DNA of 64,000 nucleotides from SXTU01 sp964496695 (GCA_964496695.1 CAZCBE010000004.1:62001-126000), one strand, 5' to 3'. Counted from the stretch's first letter, positions 1-8,860 are shown. Notes: generated by a model from the letters alone, not told the origin. Made by a program: numbers and translations.

Positions 1-669
1 GCCGTAGCGAAAAGACTGCCGGTCCGGGGTGCGCCAGCGGAATTGGTGCGACGGCGGGAAGCCAATCTTGCGGAACTCGGCCTCCGCGCGGCCGTCCACG
101 TATCGGAGGCGGCCGTCATCATAAACCCACTTGAACACCGCCAGATCATTCAACCCCGCGCCAATGCGGAAGACCATGAAGAGGTGCGCCTCAATCAGGG
201 AGAACTTGTGGAAGGCCGCGCGGTCGTAAACCTTGTAGAGCCGCTTGAAGTCGGTGAGGAAACTCTTGTCCTGCAGGACGGTGAGTTCCGCCTCCTTGAA
301 GGTTCCGGCCGCTTCGTCGCGCCGGTAGAGGGCGAACACATCACCGAGTTCGATGGCCTTCTTCAGCCCGAAACTGACGTTGAAGCCGAAGAGGAACTGA
401 CCCTCGCCAAGCTGCACCATGTCCTGCGGGATGCAGTTGTGCGAGGTGGTGATGCGGTCGGCCTGGAGGAGCTTGAACTCCACGTTGCCGAAGACCTCGC
501 CGCGCCGGGCGTCGAGCTTCGCCATGCGCTCGCGCAACGCCTCCGCGTGCGTGCCGAGGCGCTGGCGGATGACCTCGTAGGTCGCGCTGCCGAGCGCGGC
601 GGCGGCAGACGGCTGGGCTGCGGGAGCTGACGCGGCGGGCTGTGGTTCGGTTGGCTTAGGGTCGGCCAT
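1..669 (-). CDS. DNA-repair-ATPase family protein (DUF3686-like), N-terminal part
   Basis: The 5' end of a minus-strand gene running off the left edge; 223 codons are visible with no stop. The ATG at 669 lies 14 bp inside the end of the upstream 3-TM gene, so translation is probably coupled. The protein opens with an Ala/Pro-rich segment, then a helical stretch and a motif reading TTSHNCIPQDMVQLG followed by LFGFNVSFGLK. This resembles the N-terminus of the very large (about 1600-1800 aa) proteins annotated 'DNA repair ATPase' that accompany flotillins in Proteobacteria and Verrucomicrobia. The ATPase domain of those proteins lies further C-terminal and would be outside this window, so activity cannot be judged here. 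The family name is established; its biochemical role is poorly known, and a membrane-stress link is inferred from the neighbours. Confidence 0.75.
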   Translation of the reverse strand, partial: MADPKPTEPQPAASAPAAQPSAAAALGSATYEVIRQRLGTHAEALRERMAKLDARRGEVFGNVEFKLLQADRITTSHNCIPQDMVQLGEGQFLFGFNVSFGLKKAIELGDVFALYRRDEAAGTFKEAELTVLQDKSFLTDFKRLYKVYDRAAFHKFSLIEAHLFMVFRIGAGLNDLAVFKWVYDDGRLRYVDGRAEAEFRKIGFPPSHQFRWRTPDRQSFRYG

Positions 670-1042
670 ACATCGCGAAGTAAAACCAAAGGCCGAACAG
701 CGCCGTTGATGCCACGGATAAAATCGTCGCGATGATCAGGCGCAACTTCCAACCCTGCTCCATCAATTGGCGCACGCCAGCATAAGCCAAGGCCGGTGCC
801 ACAAAGATGCTCAGCAGGAAAGTGGGCTTGGCCAGATGCAGTGGCCACATGAACCAGAAGACAAGGAACGTCCACCCGGTCAAAATGAACACAATGCTGC
901 TCCAAGCGAGCATCTGCGACGGGGTGATTGGCCGTTGCAGCCTCACCTGATGAGCTGACGTTTGCGATCTGGGTGTTGAAGGCATTTTTCGCGCAAGAGC
1001 CACGATTCTGCATTCGCTTACCAACGCGTTCCAACCACTCAA
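656..1042 (-). CDS. Small membrane protein with about three TM segments, in flotillin operon
   Basis: I do not recognise a named family. The 128-aa product has a polar N-terminus of about 40 residues, then roughly three hydrophobic segments (around residues 44-65, 72-90 and 102-124), ending FYFAMYGRP. The reading starts with TTG at 1042, overlapping the flotillin TGA stop (TTGA at 1039-1042). A later in-frame ATG at 988 would give a shorter 110-aa form that keeps all the hydrophobic segments, so the start is uncertain. Its end overlaps the start of the DNA-repair-ATPase gene. Flotillin operons usually carry an NfeD/OB-fold membrane partner; this protein sits in that position but has no visible OB-fold. 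It may serve as the membrane partner of the flotillin or of the ATPase. Confidence 0.7.
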   Translation of the reverse strand: MSGWNALVSECRIVALARKMPSTPRSQTSAHQVRLQRPITPSQMLAWSSIVFILTGWTFLVFWFMWPLHLAKPTFLLSIFVAPALAYAGVRQLMEQGWKLRLIIATILSVASTALFGLWFYFAMYGRP

Positions 1043-3207
1043 TTCCGCTTCGCCACCTCAGTCACCACCATGCTGGCCGGCGCGTCATGCACGCCCCGTT
1101 CTTTCGCCGCACTCAACGCGGACCGCATCAACGACTGCATACCGCTGTCCTGGGTGGAGGCGATCAGCTTGGCCAGCAGCGCGGAGAGGGTGAGGTTTTT
1201 TACGTCCTCGCTGCTGAGGCCGAAATCCGTCACCCACTGCCGCACCTGCGTCTTGAAGTGATCCGGGTCGCCGCTGAAGAACGTGCTCTTCACGTCCGTG
1301 AGGACGGTGCTGTTGTTCACCATGCGGTCCACGGACTTGCCAGTGCCGACGGCCTTGACGATCTTCTCGAAGAAGTCGTTCTCGCCGCCGACGATGTCTA
1401 TGTGCGCGTGCTTGAGCGCCTCGCCCACGATGTTCGAGTGCGACTGCGCCACATCCCGCTGCACATGGATGGCGGCCAGCTCGACGTCGCGTTCCTTGGC
1501 GAGCCGGAGCTTGAACTCCTCGTGCTCCCGGCCGGCGTCGTGCAGAAGCTTCATGGACTCGGCCTTCTGGTGAATGGCTTTCGCTTCGGCTGATCCTCTC
1601 GCCTCGATGCCGGTGGCGACAGCGATTTCCTTCTGCTTGGTCCCTTCCGCCTCGGCGGACGCCTGCGACTGGGTGTTCTGGGCCAGCACTGCGCCCTTGG
1701 CTTTGGAGACATCGGCCTCGGCGAGCCCGACTTCCTTGATGGCGCTGGCGTCAACCTTCCTGGCCCCGGCCTTCGCGGTGATGACGCGGGCTTCGGCCAG
1801 CCCCTTCGCAGCTTCCATGGCGGCGATGCCCTCGGCCTGCTGTTCGGCGGCGTGGCGCTTTTTGTCGCTGGCTTTGGCCTCGGCGTCGGCGGTGGTCTGG
1901 AGGCGCTCGGCATCGCGGAGTGCGGCGTCGCGTCCGGCATCCGCGGCGGTGATGACCTTGATCTTCTCGCCCTCGGCATGATGGCGGTCGGCTTCCTTCT
2001 GCGCCTCGGCGGCGACGACCTTCTCGACCTGCTCCTTCTTGGCAATCATGTCCGCCTCGATCAGCGTGACCTCGCGGACGCGCTCGGCAGTCATGCGGGC
2101 TTCGATGTTGTCCTTCTCCTGCTGCTGCTGCACGACGCCCTTTTCCTCGGCTACCACCGTGGCGCGCTTGCGCTGCACCTCGACGGCCGCCTCGGCGACC
2201 TTCACCTCTTTGTCCATCTCGGCCAGCGACACGGTGCGCTCGCGGCGGACACGCGCCTCCTCGCCCTCCTGCACGGACTCCTGGTCCAGGCGCTGCTTCT
2301 CCTTCTTCACGGTGAACTCGCGCTCCTGCACAGCGCGGTTCATGTCCTCCTGGCGGAGGCGGATGGCTTCCTCGGCTTCGATGCGTTTGCCTTCGACCTC
2401 GCGGCGGCGGGCTTCGATGATCTTGCGGGACTCGGCCTCCTCGTTGGCCTTCACCTCGGTGATGGCGCGGGTCTGCTTGGCGGTGTCCTCCTCGTTGCGG
2501 CGCCGCTGCTCGCGCTTGGCGATGTCGGCGTCGGCGTTTTCCTTTTCCACCTGCACCTGCGCGCGCTGGGAGAATTCGTTGGCGATGACGCGTTCGCGCT
2601 GGGTGATCTCGGTGATCTTCTTGATGCCCTCGGAGTCGAGCACGTTGCTCGGGTCATGCTGGTCCAGCGGGGTCTGCTCCAGATAGTCAATCGCCACGTC
2701 CTGCAGGATGAAGCCGTCCAGGTCCTTGCCAATGGTCGCCTGGATTTGCTCGCGGAACTTGGTGCGCTCGGTGAACAGCTCGTGGAATTCCATCTGCTTG
2801 CCGGCGGTCTTGAGCGCCTCAGAGAATTTCGCCTCGAACAGCTCGCGGAGCTGGTTGAGGTCGGAGACGCGTTCCGGCGTGAGCATCTGGGCGACCTTGC
2901 GGACGCTCTCCGCCGTGGCGTCCACTCGGATGTAGAAGGCCACGGAGATGTCCGCGCGGATGTTGTCCTTGCAGACCAGGCCGTCCTTGCCCTTGCGCTG
3001 AATTTCGATTTTTTTGACGGAGATGTCCACCAGTTCGAGGGTCTGGACAATGGGCAGGCGCACCATCCAATCAAAGGAGACACGCATCCCGCCCACGCCG
3101 ACGATGACGCCAGCCTTGCCCGGCTGAATCTTGCGGATGCAAACGGCGAGTCCGACCGTGAGGCCCAGAAGTCCCATGAAGAGAAGTCCTAAGAGGAGGT
3201 ATTCCAT
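1039..3207 (-). CDS. Flotillin-family (SPFH/band 7) membrane scaffold protein
   Basis: The 722-aa product starts MEYLLLGLLFMGLLGLTVGL, an N-terminal membrane segment, followed by an SPFH/band-7 domain (about residues 25-230, with VDISVKKIEIQRKGKDG and QDVAIDYLEQTPLDQHDPSN). A very long Ala/Glu/Lys/Arg-rich coiled coil (about 235-600) with repeated EAEAKAS-type heptads comes next, then a C-terminal region of about 110 residues unlike the coiled coil. This is the flotillin layout, though longer than the usual 480-680 aa. Flotillins oligomerise on the cytoplasmic face of the membrane and organise protein complexes. The gene is first in an overlapping operon with a 3-TM protein and a DNA-repair-ATPase protein. 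A ClpX-like ATPase lies 378 bp upstream on the same strand. Confidence 0.9.
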   Translation of the reverse strand: MEYLLLGLLFMGLLGLTVGLAVCIRKIQPGKAGVIVGVGGMRVSFDWMVRLPIVQTLELVDISVKKIEIQRKGKDGLVCKDNIRADISVAFYIRVDATAESVRKVAQMLTPERVSDLNQLRELFEAKFSEALKTAGKQMEFHELFTERTKFREQIQATIGKDLDGFILQDVAIDYLEQTPLDQHDPSNVLDSEGIKKITEITQRERVIANEFSQRAQVQVEKENADADIAKREQRRRNEEDTAKQTRAITEVKANEEAESRKIIEARRREVEGKRIEAEEAIRLRQEDMNRAVQEREFTVKKEKQRLDQESVQEGEEARVRRERTVSLAEMDKEVKVAEAAVEVQRKRATVVAEEKGVVQQQQEKDNIEARMTAERVREVTLIEADMIAKKEQVEKVVAAEAQKEADRHHAEGEKIKVITAADAGRDAALRDAERLQTTADAEAKASDKKRHAAEQQAEGIAAMEAAKGLAEARVITAKAGARKVDASAIKEVGLAEADVSKAKGAVLAQNTQSQASAEAEGTKQKEIAVATGIEARGSAEAKAIHQKAESMKLLHDAGREHEEFKLRLAKERDVELAAIHVQRDVAQSHSNIVGEALKHAHIDIVGGENDFFEKIVKAVGTGKSVDRMVNNSTVLTDVKSTFFSGDPDHFKTQVRQWVTDFGLSSEDVKNLTLSALLAKLIASTQDSGMQSLMRSALSAAKERGVHDAPASMVVTEVAKRN

Positions 3208-3585
3208 AAGCGTGTCGGTTAGTGGTTGGTGGTGCTGTCCGTTGTGCAGCGTTTAAGGCATTTCTTCGGGACGACGTATTAACTACTAAATCATTCGGAG
3301 GCAGGCCAGTGGAATCAGGCAGTGGAATTGTAGAAGATGTGAGGGTCCACGTTCGAGTGGTCGCGTAGCGACGCCCGAGTGCTGCGATGGGTGAATTCAG
3401 CGGTTCAAGCGTCGCTACGCGACGCCGGTCGTCGGCTGGCCTGACCGTGGGTTAAAACCCACGGCTACCGTCGGAACCTCGCTATGCGAAGGGACCGGTC
3501 GCACGGGTCGGTTGCACAAAGGCTGACGTGCGTCAGTTGCAGGCCGGTTCCGGGATTGGCCAGAAGCCAGCCACCCTGCGCTTGC
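3208..3585. repeat. Intergenic region with palindromic repeats
   Basis: This 378-bp gap between the flotillin and the ClpX-like gene contains no convincing reading frame. It holds a 13-bp perfect inverted repeat (TCGCGTAGCGACG at 3361-3373 with its complement at 3410-3422) and a hairpin at 3445-3464 (9-bp stem, 2-nt loop, core CGTGGGTT). Such small palindromes recur in most gaps of this window. They could act as terminators or mRNA-end stabilisers, but no U-tract follows them. Confidence 0.6.
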
Positions 3586-5142
3586 TCACCCTTCCTTGCG
3601 ATAGCTCGCCACCACCCATTCGCTGAGCACCTTGTCCGGCGCGGCGACGGCCTCGGCTTCGAGGATGAACTCCTTCCGGCCGGTGTTGCCGGCGACGAGC
3701 TTGAGGCCGAACTGGAAGTCCTTGAACTTCTGCCCACAGAGGTCGCGCACGGAGAGCTTCTTCTCCAAGGCTTCGGCGATCAGCGCGTCGGCTGCGGCGT
3801 CGGTGAAGCGCAGGGTGAGCTGGTGCTCCTTGGTGAAGCGCTCGCCGAACTGGTGGACGAGCTGGCGCATCACGATCTGCTCCTCTTTCGCGTGATCTGC
3901 GAGGAGCTGCTTCAGCCCGGCCGCAGGGTGGTCCACCAGGTCGCGGGTCACCACGAAGCGTTTCACGAGCGTGCTGGGCAGCTCGAACTTGAAATCCCGC
4001 AGCGCGCGCTCACACACGGTCATCAGGCCGCGTGCGCCGGTCTTCTCATCCCCGGCCCGCTCGGCGATGCGCCGCAGGCCGTCCTCATGGAAGAGCACCT
4101 CGATGCCGTAGGCGGCGAAGTCCTGCTCGTATTGGTGGATGATGCTGCCTTCGCTGGTCTTGAGGATGTGGAAGAGGTCGTCCACCGCGAGCGGCTGGCA
4201 GACCACGCGCACGGGCAGGCGGCCGATGAACTCCGGCTCGAACCCGAAATCAATGAAGTCCCGCGTCTGCGCCTCGCCGAGCACGCTGGCCGCGTCGGCC
4301 TGCGTCTGGGGCTTGGCGGCAAAGCCAATCGTCGCCTCGCGCAGCCGCTTGCGGACGATCTTGTCCAGCCCGTCGAACGCGCCGCTGACCACGAAGAGGA
4401 TGTGCTTGGTGTTGATGTTGGCCGGGCCCTTTTTCGTCCCGCGCTGCACTTCCATCATCGCCTGGATCTGGCCGGCGATGTCCTGCGGCGACCGCGCGGG
4501 GACCTCGGTCTCCTCCATCAGCTTGAGGAGGTTGGTCTGCACGCCGCGTCCGCTTACGTCGCGGCCGGAGGCGTTGGTGGCACTGGCGAGCTTGTCTATC
4601 TCATCTATGTAAATGATGCCGTGCTGGGCGCGGGCCACATCGCCATCGGCGCGGCGGACGAGTTCGCGGACGATGTCCTCCACGTCGCCGCCCACGTAGC
4701 CGGTCTCGCTGAACTTGGTGGCATCCGCCTTCACGAACGGCACGCCGATGAGGTCCGCCATGCTGCGGACGAGGTAGGTTTTACCGACACCGGTCGGGCC
4801 AAGGAGGATGATGTTCTGCTTGGCGTAGTTGGGCATCGCCTTGCCACCGAGCGCCGCCTGCACCGCGTGGTAGTGGTCGCAAAGGGCGACGCTGAGGACT
4901 TTCTTGGCCTCGTCCTGTTGGATCACGAAACGGTCGAGGTGCGCTTTGACATCGCGTGGCTTGCGGTCGAATTGGAAGACCGGGCTGGCTGCGTCGCCGG
5001 TCGGCGGCTCGGCGCTGGAGTCAAAGTTTGGCTGGGCATCGCTGGCCGAGGGAGGCGGGACTTGGAGATGGCGCATCAAGTCATTGAGGCGGCGCTGGAA
5101 CTCCTCGGGCGTCGGCTGGTGGCTGGCAATCACGTCGCGCAT
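3586..5142 (-). CDS. ClpX-like AAA+ ATPase lacking the zinc-binding domain
   Basis: The 518-aa AAA+ protein has Walker A GPTGVGKT at 115-122, a ClpX-like pore motif GYVG at 149-152, Walker B IIYIDEID at 176-183, and the HslU/ClpX-type EPEFIGRLPVRV segment that in ClpX precedes the small AAA domain. The four-cysteine zinc domain that defines true ClpX is absent; residues 1-60 are instead a polar, Pro/Ser/Asp-rich leader. After the ClpX-like core there is an extra C-terminal region of roughly 130 residues not found in ClpX (420 aa class). The IGF-type loop that docks ClpP was not seen. It is therefore more likely a stand-alone unfoldase or remodeller. It lies upstream of the flotillin operon on the same strand, suggesting a role in envelope stress, which is inference. 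Confidence 0.85.
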   Translation of the reverse strand: MRDVIASHQPTPEEFQRRLNDLMRHLQVPPPSASDAQPNFDSSAEPPTGDAASPVFQFDRKPRDVKAHLDRFVIQQDEAKKVLSVALCDHYHAVQAALGGKAMPNYAKQNIILLGPTGVGKTYLVRSMADLIGVPFVKADATKFSETGYVGGDVEDIVRELVRRADGDVARAQHGIIYIDEIDKLASATNASGRDVSGRGVQTNLLKLMEETEVPARSPQDIAGQIQAMMEVQRGTKKGPANINTKHILFVVSGAFDGLDKIVRKRLREATIGFAAKPQTQADAASVLGEAQTRDFIDFGFEPEFIGRLPVRVVCQPLAVDDLFHILKTSEGSIIHQYEQDFAAYGIEVLFHEDGLRRIAERAGDEKTGARGLMTVCERALRDFKFELPSTLVKRFVVTRDLVDHPAAGLKQLLADHAKEEQIVMRQLVHQFGERFTKEHQLTLRFTDAAADALIAEALEKKLSVRDLCGQKFKDFQFGLKLVAGNTGRKEFILEAEAVAAPDKVLSEWVVASYRKEG

Positions 5143-5442
5143 GGCGGCGATACGGTGGCACTGAAGCGCGGCATTGCAAGCCGTAGGAGACGGAGAAAGG
5201 AAGGTGGGAAAGACAATCGCTGCACGCTTTCAAACCGCTACCAGGAGCCGCAGTGGTAGGGCGGGGTGTCCTCACCCCGCCGCCGATCATCCGGAGGCAA
5301 CAAGATCACGGCGGCGTGCCGAGGACAGCGTGCCCTGCCAGTGCTGGCTTAGTTTGCATCACCGTGTTTCCAGTGATCTTCTGCGAGGTGGGGCTGAATT
5401 CCCTCCGTCTCCGCCCGTCCATTTCAAGGACGATTTCACAGC
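5143..5442. repeat. Divergent intergenic region with GC hairpin
   Basis: This 300-bp spacer separates the divergent ClpX-like and DUF1501 genes, so it must hold both promoters, though I cannot place them confidently. A strong hairpin lies at 5260-5281 (GGCGGGGTG stem, TCCT loop). The remainder shows no gene. Confidence 0.55.
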
Positions 5443-6789
5443 ATGAGCAAGCCACGTTACAACTGCAACGGACTGGGCCGCCGCGACTTCCTCCAGCTCG
5501 GGCTGGGCGCGACCGCCGGCCTGGGCTTCACGGATCTGCTCCGCCTCCGTGCCGGCGCGGCTGAAGCCGCCAAGGCTGCGGGCAAGTCGTCGGGCAAGCG
5601 AATCAATGTCATCATGATCTGGCAGGATGGCGGGCCGAGCCATTACGAGAGCTTCGATCCGAAGCCGGACGCGCCGTCCGAGATTCGCGGCGAGTTCAAG
5701 TCCATCAAGACGGCGGTCACCGGCACCCATTTTTCCGAGTGCGTTCCCGAACTGGCCAAGGTGGCGGACAAGTTTACCGTGCTGCGCTCGCTCGCGCACA
5801 AGGACCCCAATCATGGCGGTGGCAACCACTACCTCATGACTGGAGCGCCCACGCCCGTGCCGGTGGGCTGCGGTGCGTTTGTGACGTTCCATCCTTCGTT
5901 TGGTTCCGTTGTCTCGTTCAAGCGCGGCGTGCAGAACGGCATCCCGCCCTACATGACCATGCCGAGCATCTCGCGCTCCGGCGGGCCGAATTTCCTCGGG
6001 GCCGAGCATGCGCCGTTCGTCGTGGGCGGGTCGCCGCAGGCCGCGGGCTTCAAGGTCCGGGACGTGGTGCTCCCGACGGACATCAGCGAGGGCAGGGGAG
6101 TGTCACGTCAGGACTTGCGCAAGTCACTCGACCGTCTCGCGCGCATTACGGACGCGGCGGCGGAAGATCCGACAGTGGGCTTCGACAAGTTTTACGAGCA
6201 GGGCGTGGATCTCATCACCAGCCCGCAGGCCCAGGCGGCCTTCGACATTGGCAAGGAAGATCAGAAGACCCGCGACTTGTATGGTGCGAATGACTTCGGC
6301 CAGCGCTGCCTCCTCGCGCGCCGGCTCACCGAGGCCGGGGTGTCGTGGGTGACGGTCTATTCCGGCGGCTGGGACCATCACGAAAAAATTTTTGAAGCCC
6401 TCAAGGGCAACCAGGGCGTGAACTTCGACAAGGGTGTCGCGGCGTTGATTGCCGACCTGGACCGACGGGGTTCTTTGGAGAACACACTCGTCCTTGCACT
6501 CGGCGAATTTGGCCGGACCCCGAAGGTCAACCAGCGCGTGGGCCGCGACCATTGGCCATTTGCCATGAGCGTGCTGTGCGCCGGTGCCGGGGTGCCGCGC
6601 GGGACGATCATCGGGGCGACCGACCCGAAGGGCTACTACGCGGCGGACAACGTCTATTGCCCGGAGGACTTCGCCACGACGCTCTACACCAAGCTGGGCA
6701 TTGACCCGCATCAGGTGCTCCACACGAACACGGGCCGGCCGGCGCAGTTGGTCAACGGCGGGCGGCCGATCAAGGAGCTGTTTTCCTGA
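5443..6789 (+). CDS. DUF1501 domain protein, Tat-exported
   Basis: The 448-aa product starts with a twin-arginine signal (GRRDFLQLGLGATAGLGF, residues about 12-29), followed by the DUF1501 signature INVIMIWQDGGPSHYESFDPKPD. Later conserved segments include NHGGGNHYLMTG, WDHHEKIF and ALGEFGRTPKVN. DUF1501 proteins are distant relatives of the alkaline phosphatase/sulfatase superfamily and are abundant in Planctomycetes and Verrucomicrobia. They usually sit beside a DUF1549/DUF1553 or DUF1800 protein. No such partner adjoins this one; the nearest cytochrome-like protein (DUF1592 type) is 10 kb away. Probably periplasmic; the substrate is unknown. The next gene is convergent. Confidence 0.92.
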   Translation: MSKPRYNCNGLGRRDFLQLGLGATAGLGFTDLLRLRAGAAEAAKAAGKSSGKRINVIMIWQDGGPSHYESFDPKPDAPSEIRGEFKSIKTAVTGTHFSECVPELAKVADKFTVLRSLAHKDPNHGGGNHYLMTGAPTPVPVGCGAFVTFHPSFGSVVSFKRGVQNGIPPYMTMPSISRSGGPNFLGAEHAPFVVGGSPQAAGFKVRDVVLPTDISEGRGVSRQDLRKSLDRLARITDAAAEDPTVGFDKFYEQGVDLITSPQAQAAFDIGKEDQKTRDLYGANDFGQRCLLARRLTEAGVSWVTVYSGGWDHHEKIFEALKGNQGVNFDKGVAALIADLDRRGSLENTLVLALGEFGRTPKVNQRVGRDHWPFAMSVLCAGAGVPRGTIIGATDPKGYYAADNVYCPEDFATTLYTKLGIDPHQVLHTNTGRPAQLVNGGRPIKELFS

Positions 6790-6799
6790 GGTGTCGGCA

Positions 6800-7010
6800 G
6801 AGCGCCGGTCTCCGACCCGGCGTGGTCGTAGTGCGATCACTCTCAACGCTGGAGCGCAGGTGAGCCGATGGTGAGGAGCGTGGCCTGCAGGCCGCAGGAA
6901 CGTTAGCAGGCCGCTGGTGATTCTAACGGAATCGTTCCAACTGTGGCTTTCTGCTGCGTGAACGCCGCGCTCCGGGCGGGGTCAACGCGCCGGGTCGGAG
7001 ACCGGCGCTC
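6800..7010. repeat. 211-bp element with 23-bp perfect terminal inverted repeats
   Basis: The 23 bases at 6800-6822 (starting GAGCGCCGGTCTCCGACC) reappear as an exact reverse complement at 6988-7010. They bound an intergenic segment between the convergent DUF1501 and Der genes. No reading frame of note lies inside. The arrangement could form a long stem at both transcript ends and work as a bidirectional terminator, or be a MITE-like element. Confidence 0.8.
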
Positions 7011-7023
7011 CGGAACCAGCCGC

Positions 7024-8700
7024 TTAACCCCGCTTCCGTGCCGCGCGTCCCTTGCCGGAGCGGCGTTCCTTCGAGATGCCGCTGCTGCGCTTGAACTTGG
7101 GCCGCACCGGCGGACCGCCGGGACGTTGCTTAAACTTCCGCACCGGGTCCACGGTCTTGGGCCGTGCCTTCGCCACGAGGACGATATGGCAGCCTTCGTA
7201 GCCGAAGGCCTTGCGCATCTCGCCGGTGAGATACTTCGTGTATTGCGGGGAGAGCAGTTCGTCCTTGTTGACGAAGAGGAGGAATGTTGGCGGGGCCTGC
7301 CGGACCTGCGTGGCGTAGAAGAACTTCAGGAAATGCCCCACGGCGCTGATCGGCTGACGGCGCTGGATGGCGTCGTTGAGCGTGCGGTTCAAGATCGAGG
7401 TGGGAACCACCTGCTGGAGCTGCGCGCCCACGTAGCGCACCGCCTCGAGCAACCGGTCGAGCTGAAAGCCGGAGGTGGCGGAGGTGAAGATGACGGGCGC
7501 GTAGTCGAGGAAGAAGAGCTTCTCCTGCACCCAGGAGCCGAACTCCGCGAGCGTCGTCAGCGGGTTGCCGCCCTGGCCTTCGCGGTGGCGTTTGCCCTGC
7601 TTCAGCCGGCGGGCGACTTCCTCCTCGTGGGCCACGCGCACGGTCTTGTCCATCAAGTCCCACTTGTTGATCACCACGATGCACGCGCGGCGCGCCTCGA
7701 CCACCATGTCGGCAATCTTCTTGTCCTGCTCCACGATGCCCGTGACCGCATCAATGACCAACACGACAATGTCCGAGCGTTCGACGGCTTCCTCCGTGCG
7801 CTGCGCGCTGAAGTATTCCACCGTGTCATCCACGCGGCGTGCTTTGCGCAGGCCTGCGGTGTCAATCAGCACATACTGCTGCCGCACACCCTCGGTCTCC
7901 ACCTCGAAGGGCACATCCACGGAGTCCCGCGTGGTGCCGGGGATGGGGCTGACGATAACGCGCTCCGACTTGGTGAGCGCGTTGATGATCGAGGACTTGC
8001 CGACGTTGGGCCGCCCGATGATGGCCAGCTTGAGCGGGCCGGTGCGCGGCTTGAAGCGTTGTTTGGCCGGGCTGGCTTCACCGGCGGCTTCCGCCTCGGC
8101 ATCGGCGGCCACGGCAGCTTCCACTTCGGCGGCGGCATCCTCTTCCGACAAGCCGTAAGGGCCGTCGCCCTCCAGCTTGTCCTCGGGCTTGGCTTCCGGC
8201 AGGTAACCGGCGGCCTGGTTCAGCAGTTGCTCGATGCCGCGACCGTGGATGGCCGTGACGGGAAAGAGCTTGTCGAAGCCGAGTTCGGCAAATTCAGTGA
8301 TCCCGGCCTCCGCCTGGTAATTGTCCACCTTGTTGACCGCGACGAGGACCGGTTTTCCAGACTTGTGCAGCCGGTCGGCGACTTCCTTGTCCAGCGGGAC
8401 GACGCCTTCCTGCACGTTGACGACGAGGATGATCGCGTGGGCGGATTGAACGGCAATCTCGACCTGGTCGAGCGCGGCCTTGATGATGACATCCTCCACC
8501 TTCTCGCCGCGGAGCAGGCCGATGCCGCCTGTATCCACAAGCGTGAAGGTGCGCCCGCGCCACTCCGCCTCGGCGGTCACCCGGTCGCGCGTGACGCCCG
8601 GCATGTCATGCACGATGGCGATGCGCCGACCAGCGATGCGGTTGAAAAGCGCGGATTTCCCGACGTTAGGGCGACCGACAATGGCAATGAGACCGGACAT
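7024..8700 (-). CDS. der: Ribosome-assembly GTPase Der (EngA)
   Basis: The 558-aa double GTPase has two tandem G domains, each with GRPNVGKS (residues 8-15, and again after a linker at about 225-240), both with DTxG switch motifs and N/TKxD-type motifs (NKVDN, NKWDL). A C-terminal KH-like domain follows. Der is a conserved GTPase required for 50S subunit maturation. It is longer than the common 440-490 aa because of an Ala/Glu-rich acidic linker between the G domains (about 170-205) and a basic Arg/Lys/Gly tail of about 40 residues (KERRSGKGRAARKRG). Both extensions are compatible with RNA or ribosome contact. The start is the ATG at 8700. Confidence 0.96.
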   Translation of the reverse strand: MSGLIAIVGRPNVGKSALFNRIAGRRIAIVHDMPGVTRDRVTAEAEWRGRTFTLVDTGGIGLLRGEKVEDVIIKAALDQVEIAVQSAHAIILVVNVQEGVVPLDKEVADRLHKSGKPVLVAVNKVDNYQAEAGITEFAELGFDKLFPVTAIHGRGIEQLLNQAAGYLPEAKPEDKLEGDGPYGLSEEDAAAEVEAAVAADAEAEAAGEASPAKQRFKPRTGPLKLAIIGRPNVGKSSIINALTKSERVIVSPIPGTTRDSVDVPFEVETEGVRQQYVLIDTAGLRKARRVDDTVEYFSAQRTEEAVERSDIVVLVIDAVTGIVEQDKKIADMVVEARRACIVVINKWDLMDKTVRVAHEEEVARRLKQGKRHREGQGGNPLTTLAEFGSWVQEKLFFLDYAPVIFTSATSGFQLDRLLEAVRYVGAQLQQVVPTSILNRTLNDAIQRRQPISAVGHFLKFFYATQVRQAPPTFLLFVNKDELLSPQYTKYLTGEMRKAFGYEGCHIVLVAKARPKTVDPVRKFKQRPGGPPVRPKFKRSSGISKERRSGKGRAARKRG

Positions 8701-8860
8701 AGCGGCGCGCAGATTGCCTTGCTACGCTGATGAAGGCGATACTTTTGAATCGCCGAGGGGCGCGGCATTTATGCCACTTCAGCGGGCGAGGGCGCAGAGC
8801 GTAAGATTGCTCAGGAGTGCTCCACGGCGAAGCGGCATGAATGCCGCGCGCCGGGGAGGG
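8701..8860. repeat. Intergenic inverted repeat between der and kinase gene
   Basis: A roughly 20-bp inverted repeat with two mismatches flanks a short spacer: CGCGGCATTTATGCCACTTC near 8760-8780 and GAAGCGGCATGAATGCCGCG near 8828-8848. Each arm is itself partly palindromic (GGCATxxATGCC). No gene is present. Confidence 0.6.

Noticed and set aside
43..630. Plus-strand frame of 195 codons
   Set aside because: Antisense to the DNA-repair-ATPase gene, which has recognisable motifs and operon overlap.
1852..3192. Plus-strand frame of 446 codons antisense to the flotillin gene
   Set aside because: Leu/Asp/Gly-rich shadow of the coiled-coil coding; no domain.
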